Of a stretch of 64,000 bases of DNA, positions 43,943 through 52,646 are shown piece after piece. The number at the start of each line of letters is the position of its first letter. The stretch's first letter is position 1. The stretch covers positions 62,001-126,000 of the forward strand of contig JANRIH010000009.1 of the NCBI GenBank assembly GCA_033765145.1, in the 5' to 3' direction. The position numbers and the translations under genes are program-made. The notes beneath the pieces are model-generated. The model searched no databases, was not told where the DNA came from, and was given only the letters and a program-made list of their open reading frames with translations. This stretch comes from JAGVSR01 sp033765145. Lineage in GTDB: Bacteria > Pseudomonadota > Alphaproteobacteria > Rhizobiales > Hyphomicrobiaceae.

Positions 43943-45610
43943 ATGAATTTGAAGAAACTCACCGATGACTTCTGGGTCGCGGGACAGATCGCACCGTCCG
44001 ACGTGGCGCAGTTCAGAGCGCAAGGCTTCCGATCCATCATCGACAACCGGCCGGACGGTGAAGGTGCGGACCAGCCTGGGTTTGCGGAAGTGGCGGCCGC
44101 TTCGAAGGCCGAGGGGCTCGAAGCGCGATATCTGCCCGTTACGATGGGGATGGTCAGCGATGCGGACGCGCTGGCGTTCCGGATGGCGATCGACCAACTG
44201 CCGAAGCCGATCCTGGCCTATTGCCGCTCGGGCACTCGGTCCGCGACGCTCTGGAGTCTCGCTGAGGCGGGACGGCGGCCCATGAACGAGATTCTCGCCA
44301 GGACGGGTTCGGCCGGTTTCGACATGTCGGGTGTCGCGCAGCGTGTGGCCAATCAGGGCGGACTGGGAAGCGGTGACGCGTCGGCGAGCCACGACGTCGT
44401 GATCGTCGGAGGCGGTGCGGCGGGTGCCGCGGCGGCAGCCAGTCTCCTCAAGCGCGATTCCAGGCTCGACGTCGCCATCATCGAGCCTCAGGACGTGCAC
44501 TACTACCAGCCGGGCTTCACACTCGTCGGAGGCGGCGTTTTCCGGCCTGAAGTCACGGCCCGATCGATGGCGTCCGTGCTGCCGCGTGCCGCCACGTGGA
44601 TCAAGGCCGCCGTCGCGGGTTTCCTCCCCGAGCAGAACGCGGTCGTGATCGAGGGATGCCGCCTCGTCCGCTACAAGAGCCTCGTCGTCTGTCCGGGGTT
44701 GATGCTCGATTGGTCCGCAATTCCGGGTCTCGCCGAGACGCTCGGCCAGAACGGTGTCACGTCGAACTACCGCTATGATCTCGCGCCCTATACGTGGCGT
44801 TTGGTCCAAGGCTTGAAATCGGGACGCGCGCTCTTCACGCAGCCGCCGATGCCGATTAAATGCGCGGGCGCACCGCAGAAGGCGATGTATCTCTCCGCCG
44901 ATCACTGGATGCGAACGGGAGCGCTCTCCAATATCGACATCGAATTCGCGACGGCGGGTGCGGTTCTGTTCGGCGTCCCGGATTACGTGCCGGCGCTGAT
45001 GCAATACGTTGAACTCTACGGAATCACTTTGAGTTTCGGGCACACGCTCGCGGCCGTCGACGGCCCACGCAAGACCGCGCAGCTCAATCGGGCGCGCCCT
45101 GACGGCTCGACAGAGACCGTCGAGCGGTCCTTCGACATGCTGCACGTCTGCCCGCCGCAGAAGGCCCCGGACATCATCCGGTCGAGTCCAATCGCGGACG
45201 CTGCCGGATGGATCGACGTCGATCCGGCGACGCTCAGGCACCGCAAGTATGCAAACGTCTTCGGGCTCGGTGACGCCGCGAACACGCCCAACGCGAAGAC
45301 GGCGGCCGCCGCGCGCAAACAGGCGCCCGTCGTCGCCGAGAACATCATGTTCGATCTCGGGCGCCGGCCGGCCCTTTCGGCCTACGACGGCTACGGCTCG
45401 TGCCCGCTGACCGTCGAGCGCGGGAAGATCGTCCTCGCGGAATTCACGTATGGAGGCAAAGTCGCGCCGTCGTTTCCGAAGTTCGTCATCGACGGCACGC
45501 GACCCTCGCGTTCGGCATGGGTGCTCAAGGAGCGCATTCTGCCGTCGATCTACTGGCGCGCGATGCTCAAGGGCCGCGAATGGATGGCCAAGCCGAAGGT
45601 CATGGCCTAA
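43943..45610 (+). CDS. DUF442-sulfide:quinone oxidoreductase fusion
   Basis: The 555-residue protein joins an N-terminal DUF442 (phosphatase-fold, Blh) domain, with the cysteine motif YCRSGTRS (C94), to a C-terminal FAD-dependent SQR (about 150-555; IVGGGAAGAAAAASLL, DVHYYQPGFTLVGGG, VVCPGLMLDW, IKCAGAPQKAMYL). SQR oxidises sulfide to persulfide with reduction of quinone; the DUF442 domain probably acts on the persulfide as a sulfurtransferase. It lies downstream of the dioxygenase gene and overlaps the TauE start (TAATG). Confidence 0.92.
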   Translation: MNLKKLTDDFWVAGQIAPSDVAQFRAQGFRSIIDNRPDGEGADQPGFAEVAAASKAEGLEARYLPVTMGMVSDADALAFRMAIDQLPKPILAYCRSGTRSATLWSLAEAGRRPMNEILARTGSAGFDMSGVAQRVANQGGLGSGDASASHDVVIVGGGAAGAAAAASLLKRDSRLDVAIIEPQDVHYYQPGFTLVGGGVFRPEVTARSMASVLPRAATWIKAAVAGFLPEQNAVVIEGCRLVRYKSLVVCPGLMLDWSAIPGLAETLGQNGVTSNYRYDLAPYTWRLVQGLKSGRALFTQPPMPIKCAGAPQKAMYLSADHWMRTGALSNIDIEFATAGAVLFGVPDYVPALMQYVELYGITLSFGHTLAAVDGPRKTAQLNRARPDGSTETVERSFDMLHVCPPQKAPDIIRSSPIADAAGWIDVDPATLRHRKYANVFGLGDAANTPNAKTAAAARKQAPVVAENIMFDLGRRPALSAYDGYGSCPLTVERGKIVLAEFTYGGKVAPSFPKFVIDGTRPSRSAWVLKERILPSIYWRAMLKGREWMAKPKVMA

Positions 45611-46392
45611 TGCCGATTACGGATATTCTGGCTGTCGGGTCGGGCGGACTCGTCGGCTTCGTCCTCGGGCTCATTGGTGGCGGCGGCTCCATTCTGGCCG
45701 TGCCATTGCTCGTGTATTTGGTGGGCGTACAAAGTCCGCACGTCGCCATCGGAACGAGCGCTGTCGCCGTCGGGCTCAGTGCACTCGCGAACCTTGTCGC
45801 CTACAGCCGCAAAGGCATGGTGAAATGGCGCTGCGCGCTCGTGTTCGCGGCGGCCGGCATCGTCGGAGCGCTGCTCGGCTCCTCGGCCGGCAAGGCGTTC
45901 GACGGGCAAAAGCTGCTCTTGCTTTTCGGGCTCCTTATGATCGCCATTGCGGGCCTCATGCTGCTGCGGCGCGGATCGGAGGGTGACGAGAATGTCCGGT
46001 TGACGCTCACCTCGGCTCAGGGACTCCTGCCGTGGCTTCTCGCCTATGGCGTTGCGGTCGGCGTGCTCGCCGGCTTCTTCGGGATCGGTGGCGGCTTCCT
46101 GGTCGTGCCCGGCCTCATGGCTTCGACCGCCATGCCAATGTCGTTCGCGGTCGGCTCCTCGCTCGTGTCGGTCGCGGCTTTCGGCTTTGCGACCGCCGGC
46201 AATTACGCGCTCTCGGGCCTCATCGACTGGATGCTGGTCGCTGATTTCGTGCTGGGCGGCATTGTCGGAGGCATTGCGGGCCGGGCGGCCGGACACTGGC
46301 TCTCGCAGTACAAATCTGCGCTGTCGACGATCTTCGCTATTACGGTTGCTTCCGTCGGGGCGTATGTCGTTTGGCGTGGCATTGCGAATTGA
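45610..46392 (+). CDS. TauE/SafE family sulfite exporter candidate
   Basis: The 260-residue protein has about eight transmembrane helices and both TauE signatures (GFVLGLIGGGGSILAVPLLVYLVG and GFFGIGGGFLVVPGLM). In this operon it probably exports sulfite made by the persulfide dioxygenase. It overlaps the SQR fusion stop by one base and is the last gene before the convergent regulator. Confidence 0.9.
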   Translation: MPITDILAVGSGGLVGFVLGLIGGGGSILAVPLLVYLVGVQSPHVAIGTSAVAVGLSALANLVAYSRKGMVKWRCALVFAAAGIVGALLGSSAGKAFDGQKLLLLFGLLMIAIAGLMLLRRGSEGDENVRLTLTSAQGLLPWLLAYGVAVGVLAGFFGIGGGFLVVPGLMASTAMPMSFAVGSSLVSVAAFGFATAGNYALSGLIDWMLVADFVLGGIVGGIAGRAAGHWLSQYKSALSTIFAITVASVGAYVVWRGIAN

Positions 46393-46413
46393 GCGCGCTC
46401 TGCGCGCGACCGA

Positions 46414-47202
46414 TCATTCGTCTTCGCGATTGCGTGGGTAGCTGATCACGGACAGGAAGCGGATCGGCAGTTTGACGAGTTCCTCCGGGCCGTGCGGCGC
46501 GTCGGCGTCGAAGAACAGACTGTCGCCCGGTTTCATCGTGTATAGCCGGTCAGCGTGGCGATAAACGACTTCGCCCTCGAGCATGTAAAGGAATTCGAGG
46601 CCCGCATGCTGGAAGAGCGGGAAGACGTCCGACTCTTCCGTCAGCGTGATGAGATAGGGTTCGACGACGACGCCGGACGACGCGCTCCCCGTGTGGCCCA
46701 GCAATTCATACTGATGGCCCGCGCGGGTGCCGCGGCGTTCGATGACGAGGCCTTGGCCCGCCGAGACGAACACGGCGTCGCGCTTCTCCTCGAAGCGCCG
46801 GAAAAGTGCCGTCACCGGAACGCCGAGCGCCCGGGACAGGCGCTGCAATGTCGTCAGCGAAGCGGAGGTCACGCCGTTCTCGATTTTGGAGAGCATGCCG
46901 AGTGAGAGACCCGTTGCCCGGGCGAGATCGGACACCGTGATGCCGAGCTTCTTGCGGAATGCGCGCACCTCGCGGCCGATGGCGACTTCCAGTGCGTTAT
47001 CGCGAGCGCCCGATAGGGCGTGCGGGTCCTGGACCGGAAATTCCTCGAACTCGGTCGTTTCGCCGGTGTGATCGTGGCGAATGACGGGACGGGGCCGCGT
47101 CAACTGAGATGCGCCGTCGTCGTCGTCCTGATTTGCCGACAGCAGCTTCGACTTCCGGCTCGATCGTTCGAATTCCGCGCTCGTCGCTGCTGTCTTCTTC
47201 AT
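46414..47202 (-). CDS. XRE-cupin transcription regulator of the mgd operon
   Basis: The 262-residue protein has an XRE helix-turn-helix (about residues 70-125, LGITVSDLARATGLSLGMLSKIENG) and a C-terminal cupin domain (about 180-255, LEFLYMLEGEVVYRHADRLYTMKPGDSLFFDAD) that probably binds a small ligand. The ATG at 47202 overlaps the mgdD stop (ATGA). As the last gene of the mgdABCD unit it is likely to sense an intermediate such as N-methylglutamate or gamma-glutamylmethylamide; the effector is inference. Confidence 0.85.
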   Translation of the reverse strand: MKKTAATSAEFERSSRKSKLLSANQDDDDGASQLTRPRPVIRHDHTGETTEFEEFPVQDPHALSGARDNALEVAIGREVRAFRKKLGITVSDLARATGLSLGMLSKIENGVTSASLTTLQRLSRALGVPVTALFRRFEEKRDAVFVSAGQGLVIERRGTRAGHQYELLGHTGSASSGVVVEPYLITLTEESDVFPLFQHAGLEFLYMLEGEVVYRHADRLYTMKPGDSLFFDADAPHGPEELVKLPIRFLSVISYPRNREDE

Positions 47203-47888
47203 GAGGTTTCGAGTTCTCTGATCGAATTCAGTCCGCAGATTCCGCCGCCAAATTCCGACGCGGCATCCATGAGGCACTCAAAGAGATACAGGCCGGACGC
47301 ACTGTCGGCAAGCAAGTGATAGACCGGTGTGGACCCCACATCGGAACGTGCCAGAATTGCATTCAACTTGGCGATTGAAGTTTGTGCAATTGAAAGATCG
47401 ACAAATCGCGTCGTGCGAACATCGACCCCGCAGATCTTTGCGAACAATTGAGGCGCTTTGTGTCCGCTGATCGCGAACCAGGCATTGCCATCGCGACGCA
47501 GGACGGGAAATGTCCGTTCGCCATCGTCGATCGACCATGAGCCGATCAGCTTTTCTATCGCCGTGTTGTCGCCTGAAAGGGGACCGAGCATCACGATCTC
47601 GCTCGCGGCAAGGACGAGACACAGCGATCCGTCGGCTTGGCGAAATGCGCGATTTGCCGTCGCTTCGAGCGCAATGCCGCGTTTCTGCATGGCGGGCACG
47701 GTTTCGCGGCCCTTGAAGCCGATACGCGGCAAAGGCGAGAGATCGGCGATCGCGAGGGCGCGCGGATCGGCGGATGATCGCGCCTTAGCGACGACCGCGG
47801 CGTCGCCGATCGCCGTCCAATCGACGTCATATCGATCGAGCGCCGATCTCAGCGGTGTTCGCCTCAGGTGGTTTTCGACACCGGCCAT
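47199..47888 (-). CDS. mgdD: N-methylglutamate dehydrogenase subunit D (sarcosine oxidase gamma-like)
   Basis: The 229-residue protein is a SoxG-type gamma subunit, with RIGFKGRETVPAMQKRGI at about 55-72 and the FVDLSIAQTSIAKLNAILARSDV segment. It has the barrel-like character of GcvT-related gamma subunits. It follows mgdC with a 3-base gap and is coupled to the regulator by a 4-base overlap. Identity rests on position in the mgdABCD set and on the family resemblance. Confidence 0.85.
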   Translation of the reverse strand: MAGVENHLRRTPLRSALDRYDVDWTAIGDAAVVAKARSSADPRALAIADLSPLPRIGFKGRETVPAMQKRGIALEATANRAFRQADGSLCLVLAASEIVMLGPLSGDNTAIEKLIGSWSIDDGERTFPVLRRDGNAWFAISGHKAPQLFAKICGVDVRTTRFVDLSIAQTSIAKLNAILARSDVGSTPVYHLLADSASGLYLFECLMDAASEFGGGICGLNSIRELETS

Positions 47889-47891
47889 GTC

Positions 47892-50801
47892 TCAGAGCTC
47901 CTGGCGCGCATTTTCAGGATCGTAGAATGGCGTCGACACGACGCGCGCCTCCACCATCGCCCCGAAGTCCGCGCGAATATGGAAAATATTTCCATTCTCA
48001 GTCATGTCGATCGGGAGGTACGCGAGCCCGACGACTTTGCCGAGCGACGGCGACCGGATCACCGAGGTCACGCGGCCGGCAATTGCGCCATCGCGGATGA
48101 CGAGGTGGCATTCCTTCGGCTGCGGGCTCGTGGTATCCGAAATTTCGAAGCCGACGAGACGGCGGGTTATTCCCTTCTTCTCGAGCAACTCGATCGAGCG
48201 CTTGCCGACGAAGAACGGTTTCTTGCGGCCGATGGCCCAGGCCAAGTTCGCTTCGACGGGATTGGTCAGGCCATCGGTGTCCTGACCGACGATGATGTGA
48301 CCCTTTTCACAACGCAGGACGCGCTGGGCCTCGACGCCGAAGGGTTTGAGACCGAGCGGCTGGCCGGCGGCCATGATCGCGTCCCACAGCGCCTCGCCCA
48401 TGCCTGCGGGGCAGTGGATCTCGTAACCAAGTTCCCCGACGAACCCGACACGGAGTATGCGGACAGGTACGCCGGCCAGCACCCCCGTGCGGCAGCCCAT
48501 GTAAGGGAACGCATCCTTCGAGAAGTCGATGTCGGTCGCGAGTTTCGTGATGATCTCACGCGCACTGGGGCCGGCGAGGTTCATGCCCGCCCAGGCGGCC
48601 GTCACGTTGGCGACGTCGACGTCCATCTTCCACTGCGTGTTGTACCAGGACATCGCGCGATAGACCTGATCGACGGCGCTTGTGGTCGCGGTGACGTAGA
48701 AATGGCGTTCATGGAGGCGGCAGGCGACGCCGTCGTCGATCAACACGCCCGACATGTCCGTCATTAGGGCGTAGCGGGCACGGCCGACGGGCTGCTTCTC
48801 GTAGGCCCACGTGTACATACGATCGATGAACGCGGCCGCCTCGCGACCGCGAATGTCGAGGCCACCGAGCGTCGAGACATCGATGAGGCCAGCCGCCTCG
48901 CGAACGGCTTTCACTTCGGCATCGATCGCGCGCTGGGCGTCGTCCTTGGCCCCGTAGTAGGCCGGACGCATCCAGAGCCCGGCCGTCATGAATTGCGCGC
49001 CCAATTCCACGTGGCGGCGGTGCATGGCGGTCAGACGCTTGGGCTCGAACGCGCGGCCGGCCATGTGCGCGAATTTCTCGGGCACGAGTGGGGGTCGGAA
49101 CGTTGTCGTGCCGATCTCTTCGAGCGCCTTCCCGGTCGCTTTGCCGACGACGCGGATCGTGTTGAGGTTGGCGTGGCGGCCCTGACTCGGGCCGAGGCCC
49201 GCGGTCGAGTAACGTTTGACGAGCTGGATGTCGTCGTAGCCGTCCTTTACCGAGTTGACGATGTCCTTGATCGTTAGGTCCTCGTCGAAGTCGATGAACT
49301 CCTTGCCCTTGCCGCTCTTGAAGATCGGATAGGGATGCGTGATCCGAGCGGCCATGGGATCGGAGACGGCTTCGGTCCTCAGAGCCGCACCGCCAGCCGG
49401 GCGACCAAGTGCTAGGTCGGCGGCGAGTCGTCCTGTTCGCGTTGCCTCCTCATGCACGATGTCCGGTGACCATAGCCCGGCCGCACTGCCGGCAAGATGG
49501 ACGCCGTCCGGCAGCGACGTCGCCCGGTGCATGGCGGTCGCGGGATCATAGACGACCTTGGCGCCGGCGTGGCTCGAAAGGTTCATGGCGGGCTGGAAGC
49601 CGACGCTCATCAGAACCGTATCGCACGACATCCATTCGATCATTTCAGAAGCGGCGCCCGAGTCGTTGAGGCGCGCGACGGCCACGCCATCGACTCGCAG
49701 CTTGCCGCCGGCGTCGACGACCGTCGCGCGCGGAATGATGCGAATGCCTTTCGCGCGAACCGCTTCGACCTCGGGCCCGTCCACGGCACCGAGATCGACT
49801 ACGGCCGTGATAGCCGTGCCGGCCTCCGAGAGGTCGAGGGCCGCGGCATAGCCCAGTGCGTTCGAGGTGACGACGACGGCCTTGTCGCCGACTTTCACGC
49901 CATAGAGGCGCATCAGCCTTTGGGCCGCGGACGCGAACATGATGCCCGGGCGATCATTGTTCCGGAAGACGAGTGGCTGGTCGAAACTTCCCGCGGCCAC
50001 GATCGTCTGGCGCGCGCGGACCTTGCAGAGTCTGTTGCCGGTGATGATCGAGGCCCAATTGTCGGCGAACAGACCCGACACGACGGCCTTGGTCATGATC
50101 GTCAGATTGGGGAGCGACCGCGCCGTCGCGACGAGTCGTTCGCGCGTTTCGTTGGCGGCGCCGCGGTTCTCGGCCATTCGTCCATAAAGAAGCGATCCGC
50201 CAAGGAGCGGTCCTTCATCGACGAGGAGCGTGTCAGCCCCGCTCTCTGCGGCTGCGATGGCGGCCGCAAGCCCGGCCGGTCCGCCGCCGACGACGAGGAC
50301 GTCCGCGAAGAGGTATTCCTTGTCGTAGTAGCGGTGTCCCGCGCGCGGATCGAGCTTGCCGAGGCCCGCCATTTCGCGAATGGGTCGCTCGTAGAACCAC
50401 CAGGACCGGTTCGGCCAATAGAACGTCTTGTAGTAGAAGCCGACCGGCAAAAACCGGGAAAACTTGTCGATGATCGCATAGGCGTCGTTCTCAAGCGAGC
50501 CGAGCCAGTTCACGGATTTGACGGCGAGACCCGACGAGACCGGATGGAGGTCGGCGCGCACGTTCGGTTCATCGGCGACCTGGACGAGCGTATTCGCGTC
50601 GTGACCGGCCATCGTCAACGCGCCGCGCGGACGATGATATTTGAATGAACGCGAGAGCAGCACCTGACCTTCGGCATGGAGGGCCGAGGCGATCACGTCG
50701 CCGGCGAAGCCATTGAACAGCTTGCCGTCGAACATGAACGTCAGCGATCTCGTGCGATCGATCAGAAGGCCAAAGCCGGGTTCATTGATGCGGCTCGTCA
50801 T
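47892..50801 (-). CDS. mgdC: N-methylglutamate dehydrogenase subunit C (sarcosine oxidase alpha-like)
   Basis: The 969-residue large subunit has an N-terminal [2Fe-2S]-like/ubiquitin domain (GLLIDRTRSLTFMFDGK), a FAD/NAD oxidoreductase domain (VVGGGPAGLAA at about 170-180) and a C-terminal GcvT-type folate domain (about 590-960). It oxidises N-methylglutamate to glutamate with transfer of the methyl carbon to tetrahydrofolate. ATG 50801 overlaps mgdB by 4 bases. Length and domain order match the alpha subunit of heterotetrameric sarcosine oxidase; the mgs/gmaS genes nearby make N-methylglutamate the substrate. Confidence 0.92.
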   Translation of the reverse strand: MTSRINEPGFGLLIDRTRSLTFMFDGKLFNGFAGDVIASALHAEGQVLLSRSFKYHRPRGALTMAGHDANTLVQVADEPNVRADLHPVSSGLAVKSVNWLGSLENDAYAIIDKFSRFLPVGFYYKTFYWPNRSWWFYERPIREMAGLGKLDPRAGHRYYDKEYLFADVLVVGGGPAGLAAAIAAAESGADTLLVDEGPLLGGSLLYGRMAENRGAANETRERLVATARSLPNLTIMTKAVVSGLFADNWASIITGNRLCKVRARQTIVAAGSFDQPLVFRNNDRPGIMFASAAQRLMRLYGVKVGDKAVVVTSNALGYAAALDLSEAGTAITAVVDLGAVDGPEVEAVRAKGIRIIPRATVVDAGGKLRVDGVAVARLNDSGAASEMIEWMSCDTVLMSVGFQPAMNLSSHAGAKVVYDPATAMHRATSLPDGVHLAGSAAGLWSPDIVHEEATRTGRLAADLALGRPAGGAALRTEAVSDPMAARITHPYPIFKSGKGKEFIDFDEDLTIKDIVNSVKDGYDDIQLVKRYSTAGLGPSQGRHANLNTIRVVGKATGKALEEIGTTTFRPPLVPEKFAHMAGRAFEPKRLTAMHRRHVELGAQFMTAGLWMRPAYYGAKDDAQRAIDAEVKAVREAAGLIDVSTLGGLDIRGREAAAFIDRMYTWAYEKQPVGRARYALMTDMSGVLIDDGVACRLHERHFYVTATTSAVDQVYRAMSWYNTQWKMDVDVANVTAAWAGMNLAGPSAREIITKLATDIDFSKDAFPYMGCRTGVLAGVPVRILRVGFVGELGYEIHCPAGMGEALWDAIMAAGQPLGLKPFGVEAQRVLRCEKGHIIVGQDTDGLTNPVEANLAWAIGRKKPFFVGKRSIELLEKKGITRRLVGFEISDTTSPQPKECHLVIRDGAIAGRVTSVIRSPSLGKVVGLAYLPIDMTENGNIFHIRADFGAMVEARVVSTPFYDPENARQEL

Positions 50802-51112
50802 GCCGATGCTCCCGTTGCACCGGGGGGCGCACTTGTCGCGGCGGTGCTCTTGCGAGCGAAGTAGGCGTCGACGGTCATCGTTTCCAATATCTCGTCGGTG
50901 ATGGTGTTGCGGCGTGCGATGAACCAGTAGTTGGTCGGCGTGTGGAGCCACCATTCGACGACCTCGCCTGCGAGGTTTTCTTCGAGGAAGAGGTAGGCGG
51001 TCCATTCCACATCGGTCGCCGTCGCAGGGTCGGGCATATCTTTCACGTCTCCCTGGCAGACGAACTCCGAAATATTGCGCGGCCCGTTCAGCGGACAGTT
51101 CATGATCTTCAT
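50798..51112 (-). CDS. mgdB: N-methylglutamate dehydrogenase subunit B (sarcosine oxidase delta-like)
   Basis: The 104-residue protein is a SoxD-type delta subunit, with MNCPLNGPRNISEFVCQGD at 4-22 and WWLHTPTNYWFIARRNT near 54-70. In sarcosine oxidase the delta subunit binds zinc with C-x-x-C and H-x3-C; here the second cysteine of each pair reads as asparagine (CPLN; HTPTN), so the zinc site looks lost. ATG 51112 is used; ATG 51103 is possible. It overlaps mgdC by 4 bases. Confidence 0.88.
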   Translation of the reverse strand: MKIMNCPLNGPRNISEFVCQGDVKDMPDPATATDVEWTAYLFLEENLAGEVVEWWLHTPTNYWFIARRNTITDEILETMTVDAYFARKSTAATSAPPGATGASA

Positions 51113-51135
51113 GGCTTGACCTTCATTGAGAGGCC

Positions 51136-52377
51136 TCAATGTCCGACGGATGCCGCGCCCTTCTCGCCGACGAGATCGAAGGTCGAGAAGCGGGAGAGGG
51201 CAAAGGGCTCGAGGAGCTTGGGCTGGCGGCCGGTCGCGACGCATTCGGCCATGCGCTTGCCGGAAACGGGCGTGGCTTTGAAGCCCCACGTACCCCAGCC
51301 GGCATCGATGAAATAATTCTCGACAGGCGTCAGTCCCATGACGGGTGAGAAGTCGGGCGTCATGTCGGCCATACCGGCCCACTGGCGGAGAATTCTCAAT
51401 TCGCCCATGAACGGGAAGAGTTCCAGCATGTGACCCATGAGGCTTTCCTTGAAGTCGAGCGTCGATCGCGTCGAATAGAGACCGTAGGGATCGGTCGCGC
51501 CGCCCATGACCATTTCCCCGCGCGCGGACTGGGAGATGTAGACGTGCAGCGACCCGGAGACGACGATCTGATCGAGGATCGGTTTCACGGGTTCGGAAAC
51601 GCAGGCCTGCAGCGGAATGGTCTTGATCGGGAGGCGGAGGCCGGCCATGCGCGCGACGTGGCCTGACGAGCCCGCAACGGCTTGAAGGACTTTGCCGGCG
51701 TGAATCGTGCCGCGCGTAGTCTCGACGCCTTTGACGCGGCCGTTTTCAATCAGAATGCCTTTCACTTCGGTTTGCGTGTGGACTTCGACGCCGCGCTTCA
51801 TCGCCTCCTTGGCGTAGCCCCACGCGACCGAGTCGTGACGCGCGATGGCGCCCGGGGGGTGATAGAGCGCGCCGAGGATCGGGTAGCGCGCTTCGTCGGA
51901 GACGTTCATGACGGGGCAAAGGCGTTTCACTTCCTTGTCGTCGATCACCTCGGAATTTACGCCCAAGTGCTTGTTCACTTCCGCCCGCCAGCGGGCCGTG
52001 CGCATGGCGGCATCGGTGTGGGCGAGCGTGAAGTGTCCGCGCTCGGAATACATGACGTTGATGTCGAGTTCGGTCGAGAGATCGCGGAAGAGCTCGACCG
52101 ATTCCTTGTAGAAGCGGACGCCTTCCTCGGTCAGGTAGTTCGCCCGGACGATTGTGGTGTTGCGGGCCGTATTGCCGCCCGCGAGCCAGCCTTTGTCGAG
52201 AACGGCGACATTCGTAATTCCGTGGTTCCTGGCCAGGTAGTAGGCGGCCGCGAGACCATGCCCGCCTGCGCCGATGATGACGACGTCGTAGGTCTTCTTG
52301 AGGTCGGGTTTCCAGCGGAAGTGGGGATCGTCCGGGTGCTCGCGGTGGAGCGCGTACTTCAGCAATCTCAAAGGCAT
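51136..52377 (-). CDS. mgdA: N-methylglutamate dehydrogenase subunit A (sarcosine oxidase beta-like)
   Basis: The 413-residue flavoprotein has a Rossmann FAD motif (VVIIGAGGHG at 32-41), the GNTARNTTIVRANY stretch and IARHDSVAWGYAKEA, where the covalent-flavin histidine of sarcosine oxidase beta would be expected. It oxidises the N-methyl group of N-methylglutamate. It is the first gene of mgdABCD and is divergent from amt2, sharing a 269-base upstream region. Confidence 0.92.
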   Translation of the reverse strand: MPLRLLKYALHREHPDDPHFRWKPDLKKTYDVVIIGAGGHGLAAAYYLARNHGITNVAVLDKGWLAGGNTARNTTIVRANYLTEEGVRFYKESVELFRDLSTELDINVMYSERGHFTLAHTDAAMRTARWRAEVNKHLGVNSEVIDDKEVKRLCPVMNVSDEARYPILGALYHPPGAIARHDSVAWGYAKEAMKRGVEVHTQTEVKGILIENGRVKGVETTRGTIHAGKVLQAVAGSSGHVARMAGLRLPIKTIPLQACVSEPVKPILDQIVVSGSLHVYISQSARGEMVMGGATDPYGLYSTRSTLDFKESLMGHMLELFPFMGELRILRQWAGMADMTPDFSPVMGLTPVENYFIDAGWGTWGFKATPVSGKRMAECVATGRQPKLLEPFALSRFSTFDLVGEKGAASVGH

Positions 52378-52442
52378 TTCTGAGCTCCGGACCGGCCGCC
52401 GCCGACGTCCCGGGGCGCGGCCATTCTGGCGTTGTTCCTATC

Positions 52443-52460
52443 GTGCAAGAATTTTTCCGA
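52443..52460 (-). promoter_or_regulatory. Weak sigma-54-like site upstream of mgdA
   Basis: On the minus strand CGG-A5TTCTT-GCA gives GG (52458-52457) and GC (52446-52445) 10 bases apart, with a good TTGCA -12 but a poor -24. It would start transcription about 55 bases before mgdA. The rest of the 269-base mgdA-amt2 gap contains a TTGACA at 52560 without a matching -10. Confidence 0.3.
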
Positions 52461-52646
52461 TGGTTCAAGCCTCCATCAATTGCGCGGGCAGAATGCCGCT
52501 TGCTTAGTCTTCAGGCAGATCAATAGATTGGCTAATCGCTCAGCAAATAGGCACACGACTTGACAGATTGCGGCGAGTTGCCACAGACTTTCCGGGCATA
52601 AAAAACTTTTGACGCTGAGGCAACACTCAAATCCCTGGGGGATGCG

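Noticed and set aside
43775..45241. 488-residue minus-strand frame opposite the DUF442-SQR gene
   Set aside because: Same reason: a GC-driven shadow of a well-supported gene, without motifs or a ribosome site.
52560..52588. TTGACA upstream of amt2 as a promoter
   Set aside because: The -35 is perfect but the sequence 17 bases downstream (ACAGAC) is not a -10 element, and no sigma-54 pair with correct spacing was found on this strand.
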